NCBI GenBank assembly: GCA_038025085.1
Contig: CM076152.1
Span: forward strand, 23,582,001 to 23,646,000
Direction: 5' to 3'
DNA: 64,000 nucleotides
From: Tetragonia tetragonoides
Taxonomy: Eukaryota; Streptophyta; Magnoliopsida; Caryophyllales; Aizoaceae
The notes under the pieces are model-generated. The model saw only the letters and a program-made list of their open reading frames with translations. It was not told the DNA's origin and ran no database searches. Both the position numbers and the translations under genes were made by a program. Positions 46,988-59,344 of this stretch are shown in pieces; the stretch's first letter is position 1; every line of letters starts with the position of its first letter.

Positions 46988-48080
46988 AATACGAGTAGGG
47001 TGAAAGATATTTGAGGTCTTTTGTGCTGTATATTAAGAGAAAGCACCCAAATGCTCTGTTTGCATTCATTTGAGTGAGAAACTACACCAACGATGTTTAC
47101 AAGTACAAACAAGCTTTAACTCCACCTTTTGAATGCATTTAAGCGTTTTAACAGCTCTTACAACTAGGGTGAAAGAGATTGAGTTATTTTGTGTTGTATA
47201 TTAAGAGAAAGCACCCAAATGCTTTGTTTGCATTCATTTGAGGGAGAAACTACACCAAGGATGTTTACAAGTACAAACAAGCTTCAACTCAAGCTGTTTA
47301 AAGCATTTACGCGTTTTAAAACCTTATACGACTAGAGTGAAACAGATTGAGTTCTTTTCTGTTGTATATTAAGAGAAAGCACCCAAATACTTTGTTTGCA
47401 TTTATTTGAGTGAGAAACTACACAAAGGATGTTTACAAGTACAAACAAGCTTTAACTCCACCTTTTGAATCATTTATGCGTTTTAACAGCTCTTACATCT
47501 AGGGTGAATGAGATTGAGTTCTTTTGTGTTGTATATTAAGAGAAAGCACCCAAATGCTTTGTTTACATTCATTTGAGGGAGAAACTACACCAAGGATGTT
47601 TACAAGTACAAACAAGCTTCAACTCAAGCTTTTGAATGCATTTACGTATTTTAACAGCTCATACGACAAGGGTGAAAGAGATAGAGTTCTTTTGTGTTGT
47701 ATATTAAGAGAACGCACCCAACTGTTTTCTTTGCATTCATTTGAGTGAGAAACTACACCAAAGATGTTTACAAGTACCAACAAGCTTCAACTTAAGCTTT
47801 TGAATGCATATACGCGTTTTAAAACCTCATACGACTAGGGTGAAAAAGATTGAGTTCTTTTGTGTTGTATTTTCAGAGAAAGCACCAAAAAGCTTTGTTT
47901 GCATTCATTGGAGTGAGAAAATACACCAAGGATGTTTACAAGTACAAACAAGCTTCAACCCAAGCTTTTGAATGTATTTACGCGTTTTAAAAGCTCTTAC
48001 ATCTAGGGTGAAAGAGATTGAGTTCTTTTGTGTTGTATATTAAGAGAAAGCACCCAAATGCTTTATTTGCATTCATTTGA
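46988..48080 (-). repeat. 168-bp satellite, minus orientation
   Basis: About 6.5 monomers; contains a partial higher-order dimer near 47640-47770. Confidence 0.92.
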
Positions 48081-48204
48081 TTGTTTGTACTTGTAAATTC
48101 AAAAGGTGAATGCAAACAAAATTAAGAAACTGTTTAAAACGCGTAAACATCCTTGGTTAAGTTTCTCACTCAAATGAATGCAAACAAAGCTTTTGGTTGC
48201 TTTG
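48081..48204 (+). repeat. Chimeric satellite segment, plus orientation
   Basis: 124 bp with the AAATTAAGAAACTGTTTAAA segment followed by a partial monomer that reverses at GGTTGCTTTGTATGCATTC. Both recurrent junction types lie side by side. Confidence 0.88.
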
Positions 48205-50312
48205 TATGCATTCATTTGAGTGAGAAACTACACCAAGGATGTTTACAAGTACAAACAAGCTTCAACTGAAGCTTTTTATTGCATTTAAGCATTTTAAAAC
48301 CTCATACGACTAGGGTGAAAGAGATTGAGTTCTTTTGTGTTGTATATTAAGAGAAATCACCCAAATGGTTTGTTTGCATTCATTTGAGTGAGAAACTACC
48401 CCAAGGATGTTTACAAGTACAAACAAGTTTCAACTCAAGCTTTTGAATGCATTTACGTGTTTTAACAGCTCTTACGACTAGGCGACAAGAGATTGAGTTC
48501 TTTTGTGTTGTATATTAAGAAAAAGCTCGCAAATGCTTTGTTTACATTCATTTGAGTGTGAAACTACCCCGAGGATGTTTACAACTACAAACAAGCTTGA
48601 ACTCAAGCTTTTGAATGCATTTAAGCGTTTTAAAAGCTCATACGACAAGGGTGAAAGAGATAGCGTTCTTTTGTGTTGTATATTACCAGAACGCACCCAA
48701 ATGTTTTCTTTGCATTCATTTGAGTGAGAAACTACACCAAAGATGTTTACAAGTACCAACAAGCTTCAACTTAAGCTTTTGAATGCATATACGCGTTTTA
48801 AAACCTCATACGACTAGGGTGAAAAAGATTGAGTTCTTTTGTGTTGTATTTTCAGAGAAAGCACCAAAAAGCTTTGTTCGCATTCATTGGAGTGAGAAAC
48901 TACACCAAGGATGTTTACAAGTACAAACAAGCTTCAACTCAAGCTTTTGAATGTATTTACGCGTTTTAAAAGCTCATTTGACTAGGGTGAAAGAGATTGA
49001 GGGCTTTTGTGTTGTATATTAAGAGAAAGCACCCAAATGCTTTGTTTGCATTCATTTGAGTGAAGAACTACACCAAGGATGTTTACAAGTACAAAAAAGC
49101 TTTAACTCCACCTTTTGAATGCATTTACGCGTTTTAAAAGCTCATATGACTATGGTGAAAAAGATTGAGTTCTTTTGTGTTGTATATTAAGAGAAAGCAC
49201 CCAAATGCTTTGTTTGCATTCATTTGAGTGAGAAACATCACCAAGAATGTTTAGAAGTACAAACAAGCTTCAACTCAAGCTTTTGAATGTATTTACGCGT
49301 TTTAACAGCTCTTACGAATAGGGTGAAAGAGATTTGAGGTCTTTTGTGTTGTATATTAAGAGAAAGCACCCAAATGCTTTGTTTGCATTCATTTGAGTGA
49401 GAAACTACACTATGGATGTTTACAAGGACAAACAAGCTTTAACTCCACCTTTTGAATGCATTTACGCGTTTTAACAGCTCTTACATCTAGGGTGAAAGAG
49501 ATTGAGTTCTTTGTGTTGTATATTAAGAGAAAGCACACAAATGTTGTTTGCATTCAATTGAGTGAGAAACTACACCAAGAATGTTTACAAGTACAAACAA
49601 GCTTCAACTCAAGCTTTTGAAAGCATTTACGCATTTTAAAACCACATACGACTAGGGTGAAAGAGATTGAGTTCTTTTGTGTTGTATATTAAGAGAAAGC
49701 ATCCAAATACTTTATTTGCTTTCATTTACAAGTACAAACAAGCTTCAACTCAAGCTTTTCAATGCGTTTACGCGTTTTAACAGCTCTTACGACTAGGGTG
49801 AAAGAGATTGAGGTCTTTTGTGTTGTATATTAAGAGAAAGCACCCAAGTGTTTTGTTTGCATTCATTTGAGGGAGAAACTACACCAAGGGTGTTTACAAG
49901 TACAAACAAGCTTCAACTCAAGCTTTTGAAAGCATTTACGCGTTTTAAAACCTCATACGACTAGGGTGAAACAGATTGAGTTCTTTTCTGTTGTATATTA
50001 AGAGAAAGCACCCAAATGATTTGTTTGCATTTATTTGAGTGAGAAACTACACCAAGGATGTTTACAAGTACAAACAAGCTTCAACTCAAAATTTTGAATG
50101 TATTTACGCGTTTTATCAGCTCTTACGACTAGGGTGAAAGAGTTGAGGTCTTTCGTGTTGTATGTTAAGAGAAAGCACCCAAATGCTTTCTTTGCATTAA
50201 TTTGAGTGAGAAACTACACCAAGGATGTTTACAAGTTCAAACAAGTTTCAACTCAAGCTTTTGAATGCATTTACGTGTTTTAACAGCTCTTACGACTAGG
50301 CGAAAAGAGATT
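48205..50312 (-). repeat. 168-bp satellite array, minus orientation
   Basis: About 12.5 monomers; higher-order dimer at 48478-48762. One short monomer near 49720-49740 (CTTTCATTTACAAGTAC). Confidence 0.93.
48478..48762 (-). repeat. Higher-order dimer copy
   Basis: Full copy; open on both strands (94 codons minus, 74 plus), which argues against coding meaning. Confidence 0.85.
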
Positions 50313-51610
50313 CGAGTCCAATGAACGCAAATAAAGCATTTGTGTGCTTTCTCTTAATATACAACAGAAACGAACTCAATCTCTTTCACCCTAGTCGTAA
50401 GAGCTGTTAAAACGCGTAAATACATTCAAATGCTTGAGTTGAAGCTTGTTTGTACTTGTAAACATCTTTGGTGTAGTTTCTCACTCAAATGAATGCAAAG
50501 AAAACATTTGGGTGCGTTCTCTTAATATACAACACAAAAGAACTCTATCTCTTCCACCCTTGTCATATGAGCTTTTAAAACGCTTAAATGCATTCAAAAG
50601 CTTGAGTTCAAACTTGTTTGTAGTTGTAAACATCCTTGGGGTAGTTTCACACTCAAATGAATGTAAACAAAGCATTTGTGAGCTTTTTCTTAATATACAA
50701 CACAAAAGAACTCAATCTCTTTTCGCCTAGTCGTAAGAGCTGTTAAAACGCGTAAATGCATTCAAAAGCTTGAGTTGAAACTTGTTTGTACTTGTAAACA
50801 TCCTTGGTGTAGTTTCTCACTCAAATGAATTCAAACCAACCATTTGGGTGATTTCTCTTAATATACAACACAAAAGAACTCAATCTCTTTCACCCTAGTT
50901 GTAAGAGCTCTTAAAATGCGTAAATACATTCAAAAGCTTGAGTTGAAGCTTGTTTGTACTTGTAAATGAATGCAAATAAAGTATTTGGATGCTTTCTCTT
51001 AATATACAACACAAAAGGCCTCAATTTCTTTCACCCTAGTCGTATGAGGTTTTAAAACGCGTAAATGCTTTCAAAAGGTTGAGTTCAAGCTTGTTTGTAC
51101 TTGTAAACATCCTTGGTGTAGTTTCTCACTCAAATTAATGCAAAGAAAGCATTTGGGTGCTTTCTCTTAATATACAACACAAAAGAACTCAATCTCTTTC
51201 ACCCTAGATGTAAGAGCTGTTGAAACGCGTAAATGCATTCAAAAGATGGAGTTAAAGGTTGTTTGTACTTGTAAACATCCTTGGCGTAGTTTCTTACTCA
51301 AATGAATGCAAAGAAAGCATTTGGGTGCTTTCTCTTAATATACAACACAAAAGACCTCAATCTCTTTCACCCTAGTCATATGAGCTTTTAAAACGGGTAA
51401 ATACATTCAAAACCTTGGTTTGAAGCTTGTTGGTACTTGTAAACATCCTTGGTTAAGTTTCTCACTCAAGTGAATGCAAACAAAGCATTTGGGTGCTTTC
51501 TCTTAATATACAACACAAAAGAACTCAATCTTTTTCACCCTAGCCATATGAGCTTTTAAAACGCGTAATGCATTCAAAAGCTTGAGTTGAAGCTTGTTTG
51601 TACTTGTAAA
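50313..51610 (+). repeat. 168-bp satellite, plus orientation
   Basis: About 7.7 monomers; higher-order dimer at 50446-50730. A shortened monomer near 50960 joins TACTTGTAAA to TGAATGCAAATAAAG. Confidence 0.92.
50446..50730 (+). repeat. Higher-order dimer copy
   Basis: Full copy with GGGTGCGTTCTC and GTAGTTGTAAACATCC. Confidence 0.85.
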
Positions 51611-52183
51611 AAGATTGAGTTCTTTTGTGTTGTATATTAAGAGAACGCACCCAAATGTTTTCTTTGCATTCATTTGAGTGAGAAACTACACCAAAGATGT
51701 TTACAAGTACCAACAAGCTTCAACTTAAGCTTTTGAATGCATATAGGCGTTTTAAAAGATCATATGACTAGGGTGAAAAAGATTGAGTTCTTTTGTGTTG
51801 TTTTTTAAGAGAAAGCAACCAAAAGCTTAGTTTGCATTCATTTCAGTGAGAAACTACACCAAGAATGTTTACAAGTACAAACAAGCTTCAACTCAAGCTT
51901 TTGAATGCATTTACGCGTTTTAAAAGCTCATATGACTAGGGTGAAAGAGATTGGGGTCTTTTATGTTGTATATTAAGAGAAAGCCCCCAAATGCTTTGTT
52001 TGCATTCATTTGAGTGAGAAACTACACCAAGGATGTTTACAAGTACAAACAAGCTTTAACTCCACCTTTTGAATGCATTTACGCGTTTTAACAGCTCTTA
52101 CGACTAGGGTGAAAGAGATTGAGTTCTTTTGTGTTGTATTTTCAGAGAAAGCACCCAAAAGCTTTGTTTGCATTCATTTGATT
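51611..52183 (-). repeat. 168-bp satellite, minus orientation
   Basis: About 3.4 monomers between the AAAAAGATTGAG switch and the GTGAATACATTC switch. Confidence 0.92.
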
Positions 52184-54064
52184 GTGAATACATTCAAAAT
52201 TTTGATTTGAAGCTGGTTTGTACTTGCAAACATCCTTGGTGTAGTTTCTCACTCCAATGAATGCAAACAAAGCTTTTGGGTGCTTTCTTTGAAAATACAA
52301 CACAAAAGAACTCAATCTCTTTCACCCTTGTCGTACGAGGTTTTGAAACGCGTATATGCATTCAAAAGCTTAAGTTGAAGCTTGTTGGTACTTGTAAACA
52401 TCTTTGGTGTAGTTTCTCAATCAAACGAATGCAAAGAAAACATTTGGGTGCGTTCTCTTAATATACAACACAAAAGAGCTCTATCTCTTTCACCCTTGTC
52501 GTATGAGCTTTTAAAACGCTTAAATGCATTCAAAAGCTTAAGTTCAAGCTTGTTTGTAGTTGTAAACATCCTTGGGGTAGTTTCACACACAAATCAATGT
52601 AAACAAAGCATTTGCGAGCGTTTTCTTAATATCCAACACAAAAGAACTCAATCTCTTTTTGCCTAGTCGTAAGAGCTGTTAAAACGCCTAAACTCATTCA
52701 AAAGCTTGAGTTGAAACTTGTTTGTACTTGTAAACATCCTTGGTGTAGTTTCTCACTCAAATGAATTCAAACAAACCATTTGGGTGATTTCTCGTAATAT
52801 ACAACACCAAAGAACTCAATATCTTTCACCCTAGTTGTAAGAGCTGTTAAAATGCGTAAATGCATTCAAAAGGTGGAGTTAAAGCTTGTTTGTGCTTGTA
52901 AACATCCTTGGTATAGTTTCTCACTCAAATGAATGCAAACAAAGCATTTGGGTGCTTTCTCTTAATATACAACACAAAAGACCTCAATCTCTTTCACCCT
53001 AGTCGTAGGAGGTATTAAAACGCGTAAATGCTTTCAAAAGCTTGAGTTGAAGCTTGTTTGTACTTGTAAACATCCTTGGTGTAGTTTCTCACTCAAATGA
53101 ATGCAAACAAAGCATTTGGGTGCTTTCTCTTAATATACAACACAAAAGACCTCAATCTCTTTCACCCTCGTCGTACGAGCTTTTAAAACGCGTAAATACA
53201 TTCAAAAGCTTGAGTTAAAGCTTGTTTGTACTTGAAAACATCCTTGGTGTAGTTTTTCACTCCAATGAATGCAAACAAAGCTTTTGGGTGCTTTCTCTGA
53301 AAATACAACACAAAAGAACTCAATCTCTTTCACCCTAGTCGTATGAGGTTTTAAAACGCGTATATGCATTTAAAAGCTTAAGTTGAAGCTTGTTGGTACT
53401 TGTAAACATCCTTGGTTAAGTTTCTCACTCAAATGAATGCAAACAAAGCATTTGGGTGCTTTCTCTTAATATACAACACAAAAGAACTCAATCTTTTTCA
53501 CCCTAGTCATATGAGCTTTTAAAACGCGTAAATGCATTCAAAAGCTTGAGTTGAAGCTTGTTTGTACTTGTAAACATTCTTGGTGTAGTTTCTCACTGAA
53601 ATGAATGCAAACAAAGCATTTGGGTGCTTTCTCTTAATATACAACACAAAAGACCTCAATTTCTTTCACCCTAGTCGTATGAGGTTTTAAAACGCGTAAA
53701 TGCTTTCAAAAGGTTGACTTCAAGCTTGTTTGTACTTGTAAACATCCTCGGTGTAGTTTCTCACTCAAATTAATGCAAACAAAGCATTTGGGTGCTTTCT
53801 CTTAATATACAACACAAAAGAACTCAATCTCTTTCACCCTAGATGTAAGAGCTGTTAAGACGCGTAAATGCATTCAAAAGGTGGAGTTAAAGCTTGCTTG
53901 TCCTTGTAAACATCCTTGATGTAGTTTCTCACTCAAATGAATGCAAACAAAGCATTTGGGTGCTTTCTCTTAATATACAACACAAAAGAACTCAATCTCT
54001 TTCACCCTAGATGTAAGAGCTGTTAAAACGCGTAAATGCATTCAAAAGGTGGATTTAAAGCTTG
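52184..54064 (+). repeat. 168-bp satellite array, plus orientation
   Basis: About 11 monomers; higher-order dimer at 52382-52666. Reverses at AAAGCTTGCAAATGCTTTG, as also at 56873. Confidence 0.93.
52382..52666 (+). repeat. Higher-order dimer copy (eastern subtype)
   Basis: Carries GCTTAAGTTCAAGC and GCATTTGCGAGCGTTTTC, a subtype shared only with the three copies at 55696, 57924 and 58575. Confidence 0.85.
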
Positions 54065-55495
54065 CAAATGCTTTGTTTACATTCATTTGAGTGTGAAACT
54101 ACCCCAAGAATGTTTACAACTACAAACAAGCTTGAACTCAAGCTTTTGAATGCATTTAAGCGTTTTAAAACCTCATACGACAAGGGTGAAAGAGACTGAG
54201 TTCTATTATGTTGTATTTTAAGAGAATGCACCCAAATGCTTTGTTTGCATTCATTTGAGTAAGAAACTTAACCAAGGATGTTTACAAGTACAAACAAGCT
54301 TCAACTCAAGCTTTTGAATGCATTTACGCGTTTTAAAACCTCATATGACTAGGGTGAAAGAGATTGAGGTCTTTTGTGTTGTATAATAGGAGAAAGCACC
54401 CAAATGCTTTGTTTGCATTCATTTGAGTGAGAAACTACACCAAGGATGTTTACAAGTACAAACAAGCTTTAACTCCACCTTTGGAATGCATTTACGCGTT
54501 TTAACAGCTCTTACATCTAGGGTGAAAGAGATTGAGTTCTTTTGTATTCTATATTAAGAGAAAGCACCCAAATGCTTTGTTTGCATTCATTTGAGTGAGA
54601 AACTACACCAAGGATGTTTAAAAGCACAAACAAGCTTTAACTCCACCTTTTGAATGCATTTACGCATTTTAACGGCTCTTACAACTAGGGTGAAAGAGAT
54701 TGAGTTCTTTTGTGTTGTATATTAAGAGAAATCACCCAAGTGGTTTGTTTGCATTCATTTAAGTGAGAAACTACACCAAAGATGTTTACAAGGACAAACA
54801 AGCTTTAACTCCACCTTTTGAATGCATTTACGCGTCTTAACAGCTCTTACAAGTACAAACAAGCTTCAACTCAAGCTTTTGAATGCATTTACGCGTTTTA
54901 AAAGCTCATATGACTAGGGTGAAAGAGATTGAGGTCTTTTGTGTAGTATATTAAGAGAAAGCCCCCAAATGCCTTGTTTGCATTCATTTGAGTGAGAAAC
55001 TACACCAAGGATGTTTACAAGTACAAACAAGCTTCAACTCAAGCTTTTGAAAGCATTTACGCGTGTTAAAACCTCATACGACTAGGGTGAAAGAGATTGA
55101 GGTCTTTTGTGTAGTATATTAAGAGAAAGCCCCCAAGTGCTTTGTTTGCATTCATTTGACTGAGAAACTACACCTAGGATGTTTACAAGTACAAACAAGC
55201 TTTAACACCACCTTTGGAATGCATTTACGCGTTTTAACAGCTCTTACATCTAGGGTGAAAGAGATTGAGTTCTTTTGTATTCTATATTAAGAGAAAGCAC
55301 CCAAATGCTTTGTTTGCATTCATTTGAGTGAGAAACTACACCAAGGATGTTTACAAGTACAAACAAGCTTTAACTCCACCTGTAGAATGCATTTACGCGT
55401 TTTAACAGCTCTTACGACTAGGGTGAAAGAGATTGAGTTCTTTTGTGTTGTATTTTCAGAGAAAGCACCCAAAAGCTTTGATTGCATTCATTTGA
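54065..55495 (-). repeat. 168-bp satellite array, minus orientation
   Basis: About 8.5 monomers; one shortened monomer near 54850 (CTCTTACAAGTACAAAC). Confidence 0.93.
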
Positions 55496-56873
55496 TTGTG
55501 AATACATTCAAAATTTTGATTTGAAGCTTGTTTGTACTTGCAAACATCCTTGGTGTAGTTTCTCACTCCAATGAATGCAAACAAAGCTTTTGGGTGCTTT
55601 CTCTGAAAATACAACACAAAAGAACTCAATCTCTTTCACCCTTGTCGTATGAGGTTCTAAAACGCGTATATGCATTCAAAAGCTTAAGTTGAAGCTTGTT
55701 GGTACTTGTAAACATCTTTGGTGTAGTTTCTCACTCAAATGAATGCAAAGAAAACATCTGGGTGAGTTCTCTTAATATACAACACAAAAGAACTCTATCT
55801 CTTTCACCCTTGTCGTATGAGCTTTTAAAACGCTTAAATGCATTCAAAAGCTTAAGTTCAAGCTTGTTTGTAGTTGTAAACATCCTTGGGGTAGTTTCAC
55901 ACTCAAATGAATGTAAACAAAGCATTTGCGAGCGTTTTCTTAATATACAACACAAAAGAACTCAATCTCTTTTCGCCTAGTCGTAAGAGCTGTTAAAACG
56001 CGTAAATGCATTCAAAAGCTTGAGTTGAAACTTGTTTGTACTTGTAAACATCCTTGGTGTAGTTTGTCACTCAAATGAATGCAAACAAAGCATTTTGGTG
56101 CTTTCTCTTAATATACAACACAAAAGACCTCAACCTCTTTCACCCTAGTCGTACGAGGTTTTAAATCGCGTAAATGCTTTCAAAAGCTTGAGTTGAAGCT
56201 TGTTTGTACTTGTAAAAATCCTTGGTGTAGTTTCTCACTCAAATGAATGCAAGCAAAGCATTTGGGTGCTTTCTCTTAATATACAACACAAAAGACCTCA
56301 ATCTCTTTCACCCTAGTCATATGAGCTTTTAAAACGCGTAAATACATTCAAAAGCTTGAGTTAAAGCTTGTTTGTACTTAAAAACCTCCTTGGTGTAGTT
56401 TCTCACTCCAATGAATGCAAACAAAGCTTTTGGGTGCTTTCTCTGAAAATACAACACAAAAGAACTCAATCTCTTTCACCCAAGTCGTATGAGGTTTTAA
56501 AACGCGTATATGCATTCAAAAGCTTAAGTTGAAGCTTGTTGGTACTTGTAAACATCCTTGGTTATGTTTCTCACTCAAATGAATGCAAACGAAGTATTTG
56601 GGTGCTTTCTCTTAAAATACAACACAAAAGAACTCAATCTTTTTCAACCTAGTCGTATGAGGTTTCAAAACGCGTAAATGCTTTCAAAAGCTTGAGTTGA
56701 AGCTTGTTTGTACTTGTAAACATCCTTGGTGTAGTTTCTCCCTCAAATGAATGCAAACAAAGCATTTGGGTGCTTTCTCTTAATATACAACACAACAGAA
56801 CTCAATCTCTTTCACCCTAGATGTAAGAGCTGTTAAAACGCGTAAATGCATTCAAAAGGTGGAGTTAAAGCTT
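55496..56873 (+). repeat. 168-bp satellite array, plus orientation
   Basis: About 8 monomers; higher-order dimer at 55696-55980; ends with the same AAAGCTTGCAAATG switch as 54064. Confidence 0.93.
55696..55980 (+). repeat. Higher-order dimer copy (eastern subtype)
   Basis: As at 52382, with ACATCTGGGTGAGTTC. Confidence 0.85.
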
Positions 56874-57735
56874 GCAAATGCTTTGTTTACATTTTGAGTG
56901 TGAACCTACCCCAAGAATGTTTACAACTACAAACAAGCTTGAACTCAAGCTTTTGAATGCATTTAAGCATTTTAAAAGCTCATACGACAAGGGTGAAAGA
57001 GATTGAGTTCTATTGTGTTGTATTTTAAGAGAACGCACCCAAATGCTTTGTTTGCATTCATTTGAGTGAGAAACTTAACCAATGATTTTTACAAGTACAA
57101 ACAAGCTTCAACTCAAGCTTTTGAATGCATTTATGCGTTTTAAAAGCTCATATGACTAGGTTGAAAAAGATTGAGTTCTTTTGTGTTGTATTTTAAGAGA
57201 AAGCAACCAAAAGCTTAGTTTGCATTCATTTCAGTGAGAAACTACACCAAGAATGTTTACAAGTACAAACAAGCTTCAACTCAAGCTTTTGAATGCATTT
57301 ACGCGTTTTAAAAGCTCATATGACTAGGGTGAAAGAGATTGAGGTCTTTTGTGTTGTATATTAAGAGAAAGCCCCCAAATGCTTTGTTTGCATTCATTTG
57401 AGTGAGAAACTACACCAAATGTGTTTACAAGTACCAACAAGCTTCAACATAAGCTTTTGAATGCATATACGCGTTTTAAAACCTCGTACGACAAGGGTGA
57501 AAGAGATTGAGTTCTTTTGTGTTGTATTTTAAGAGAAAGCAACCAAATGCTTTGTTTGCATTCATTTGAGTGAGAAACTACACCAGGATGTTTACAAGTA
57601 CAAACAAGCTTTAACTCCACCTTTTAAATGCATTTACGCGTTTTAACAGCTCTTACGACTAGGGTGAAAGAGATTGAGTTCTTTTGTGTTGTATTTTCAG
57701 AGAAAGCACCCAATAGCTTTGTTTACATTCATTTG
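56874..57735 (-). repeat. 168-bp satellite, minus orientation
   Basis: About 5 monomers; its first ~200 bp resemble 54065-54270. Confidence 0.92.
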
Positions 57736-57923
57736 ATTGTGAATACATTCAAAATTTTGATTTGAAGCTGGTTTGTACTTGCAAACATCCTTGGTGTAGT
57801 TTCTCACTCCAATGAATGCAAACAAAGCTTTTGGCAAACAAAGCTTTTGGATCTCAATCTCTTTCACCCTTGTCGTACGAGGTTTTAAAACGCGTATATG
57901 CATTCAAAAGCTTATGTTGAAGC

Positions 57924-58187
57924 TTGTTGGTACTTGTAAACATCTTTGGTGTAGTTTCTCACTCAAATGAATGCAAAGAAAACATTTGGGTGCGTTCTCT
58001 TAATATACAACACAAAAGAACTCTATCTCTTTTAAAACGCTTAAATGCATTCAAAAGCTTAAGTTCAAGCTTGTTTGTAGTTGTAAACATCCTTGGGGTA
58101 GTTTCACACTCAAATGAATGTAAACAAAGCATTTGCGAGCGTTTTCTTAATATACAACACAAAAAAACTCAATCTCTTTTCGCCTAG
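57924..58187 (+). repeat. Higher-order dimer copy (eastern subtype) with 21-bp deletion
   Basis: CTCTATCTCTTTTAAAACGC lacks the TTTCACCCTTGTCGTATGAG region, a 21-bp loss at a short T-rich homology. Confidence 0.84.
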
Positions 58188-58574
58188 TCGTAAAAGCTGT
58201 TAAAACGCGTAAATGCATTCAAAAGCTTCAGTTGAAACTTGTTTGTACTTGTAAACATCCTTGGTGTAGTTTCTCACTCAAATGAATTCAAACAAACCAT
58301 TTGGGTGATTTCTCTTAATATACAACACAAAAGAACTCAATCTCTTTCACCCTAGTCATATGAGCTTTTAAAACGCGTAAATGCATTCAAAAGCTTGAAT
58401 TGAAGCTTGTTTGTACTTGTAAACATTCTTGGTGTAGTTTCTCACTCCAATGAATGCAAACAAAGCTTTTGGGTGCTTTCTCTGAAAATACAACACAAAA
58501 GAACTCAATCTCTTTCACCCTTGTCGTACGAGGTTTTAAAACGCGTATATGCATTCAAAAGCTTAAGTTGAAGC

Positions 58575-58859
58575 TTGTTGGTACTTGTAAACATCTTTGG
58601 TGTAGTTTCTCACTCAAATGAATGCAAAGAAAACATTTGGGTGCGTTCTCTTAATATATAACACAAAAGAACTCTATCTCTTTCACCCTTGTCGTATGAG
58701 CTTTTAAAACGCTTAAATGCATTCAAAAGCTTAAGTTCAAGCTTGTTTGTAGTTGTAAACATCGTTGGGGTAGTTTCACACTCAAATGAATGTAAACAAA
58801 GCATTTGCGAGCGTTTTCTTAATATACAACACAAAAGAACTCAATCTCTTTTCGCCTAG
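58575..58859 (+). repeat. Higher-order dimer copy (eastern subtype)
   Basis: Neighbour of the 57924 copy, about 650 bp away, without the 21-bp deletion. Confidence 0.84.
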
Positions 58860-59188
58860 TCGTAAGAGCTGTTAAAACGCGTAAATGCATTCAAAAGCTT
58901 GAGTTGAAACTTGTTTGTACTTGTAAACATCCTTGGTGTAGTTTCTCACTCAAATGAATTCAATCAAACCATTTGGGTGCTTTCTCTTAATATACAACAC
59001 AAAAGACATCAATCTCTTTCACCCTAGTCATATGAGCTTTTAAAACGCGTAAATACATTCAAAAGCTTGAGTTGAAGCTTGTTTGTACTTGTAAACATCC
59101 TTGGTGTAGTTTCTCACTCCAATGAATGCAAACAAAGCTTTGGGTGCTTTCTCTGAAAATACAACACAAAAGACCTCAATCTCTTTCA

Positions 59189-59344
59189 CCAAGGATGTTT
59201 ACAATTACCAACAAGCTTCAACTTATGCTTTTGAATGCATATACGCGTTTTAAAACCTCATACGACTAGGGTGAAAGAGATTGAGTTCTTTTGTGTTGTA
59301 TTTTCTGAGAAAGCCCACAAATGCGTTATTTGCATTCATTTGAT
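59189..59344 (-). repeat. 168-bp satellite, minus orientation (partial)
   Basis: Under one monomer, entered at TTTCACCAAGGATG and left at TTTGATTGTGAAAACATT. Confidence 0.9.

Larger units (their letters stand above)
57736..59188 (+). repeat. 168-bp satellite array, plus orientation
   Basis: About 8.6 monomers with two higher-order dimer copies (57924-58187, 58575-58859). A duplicated GGCAAACAAAGCTTTTGG lies near 57835. Confidence 0.92.
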
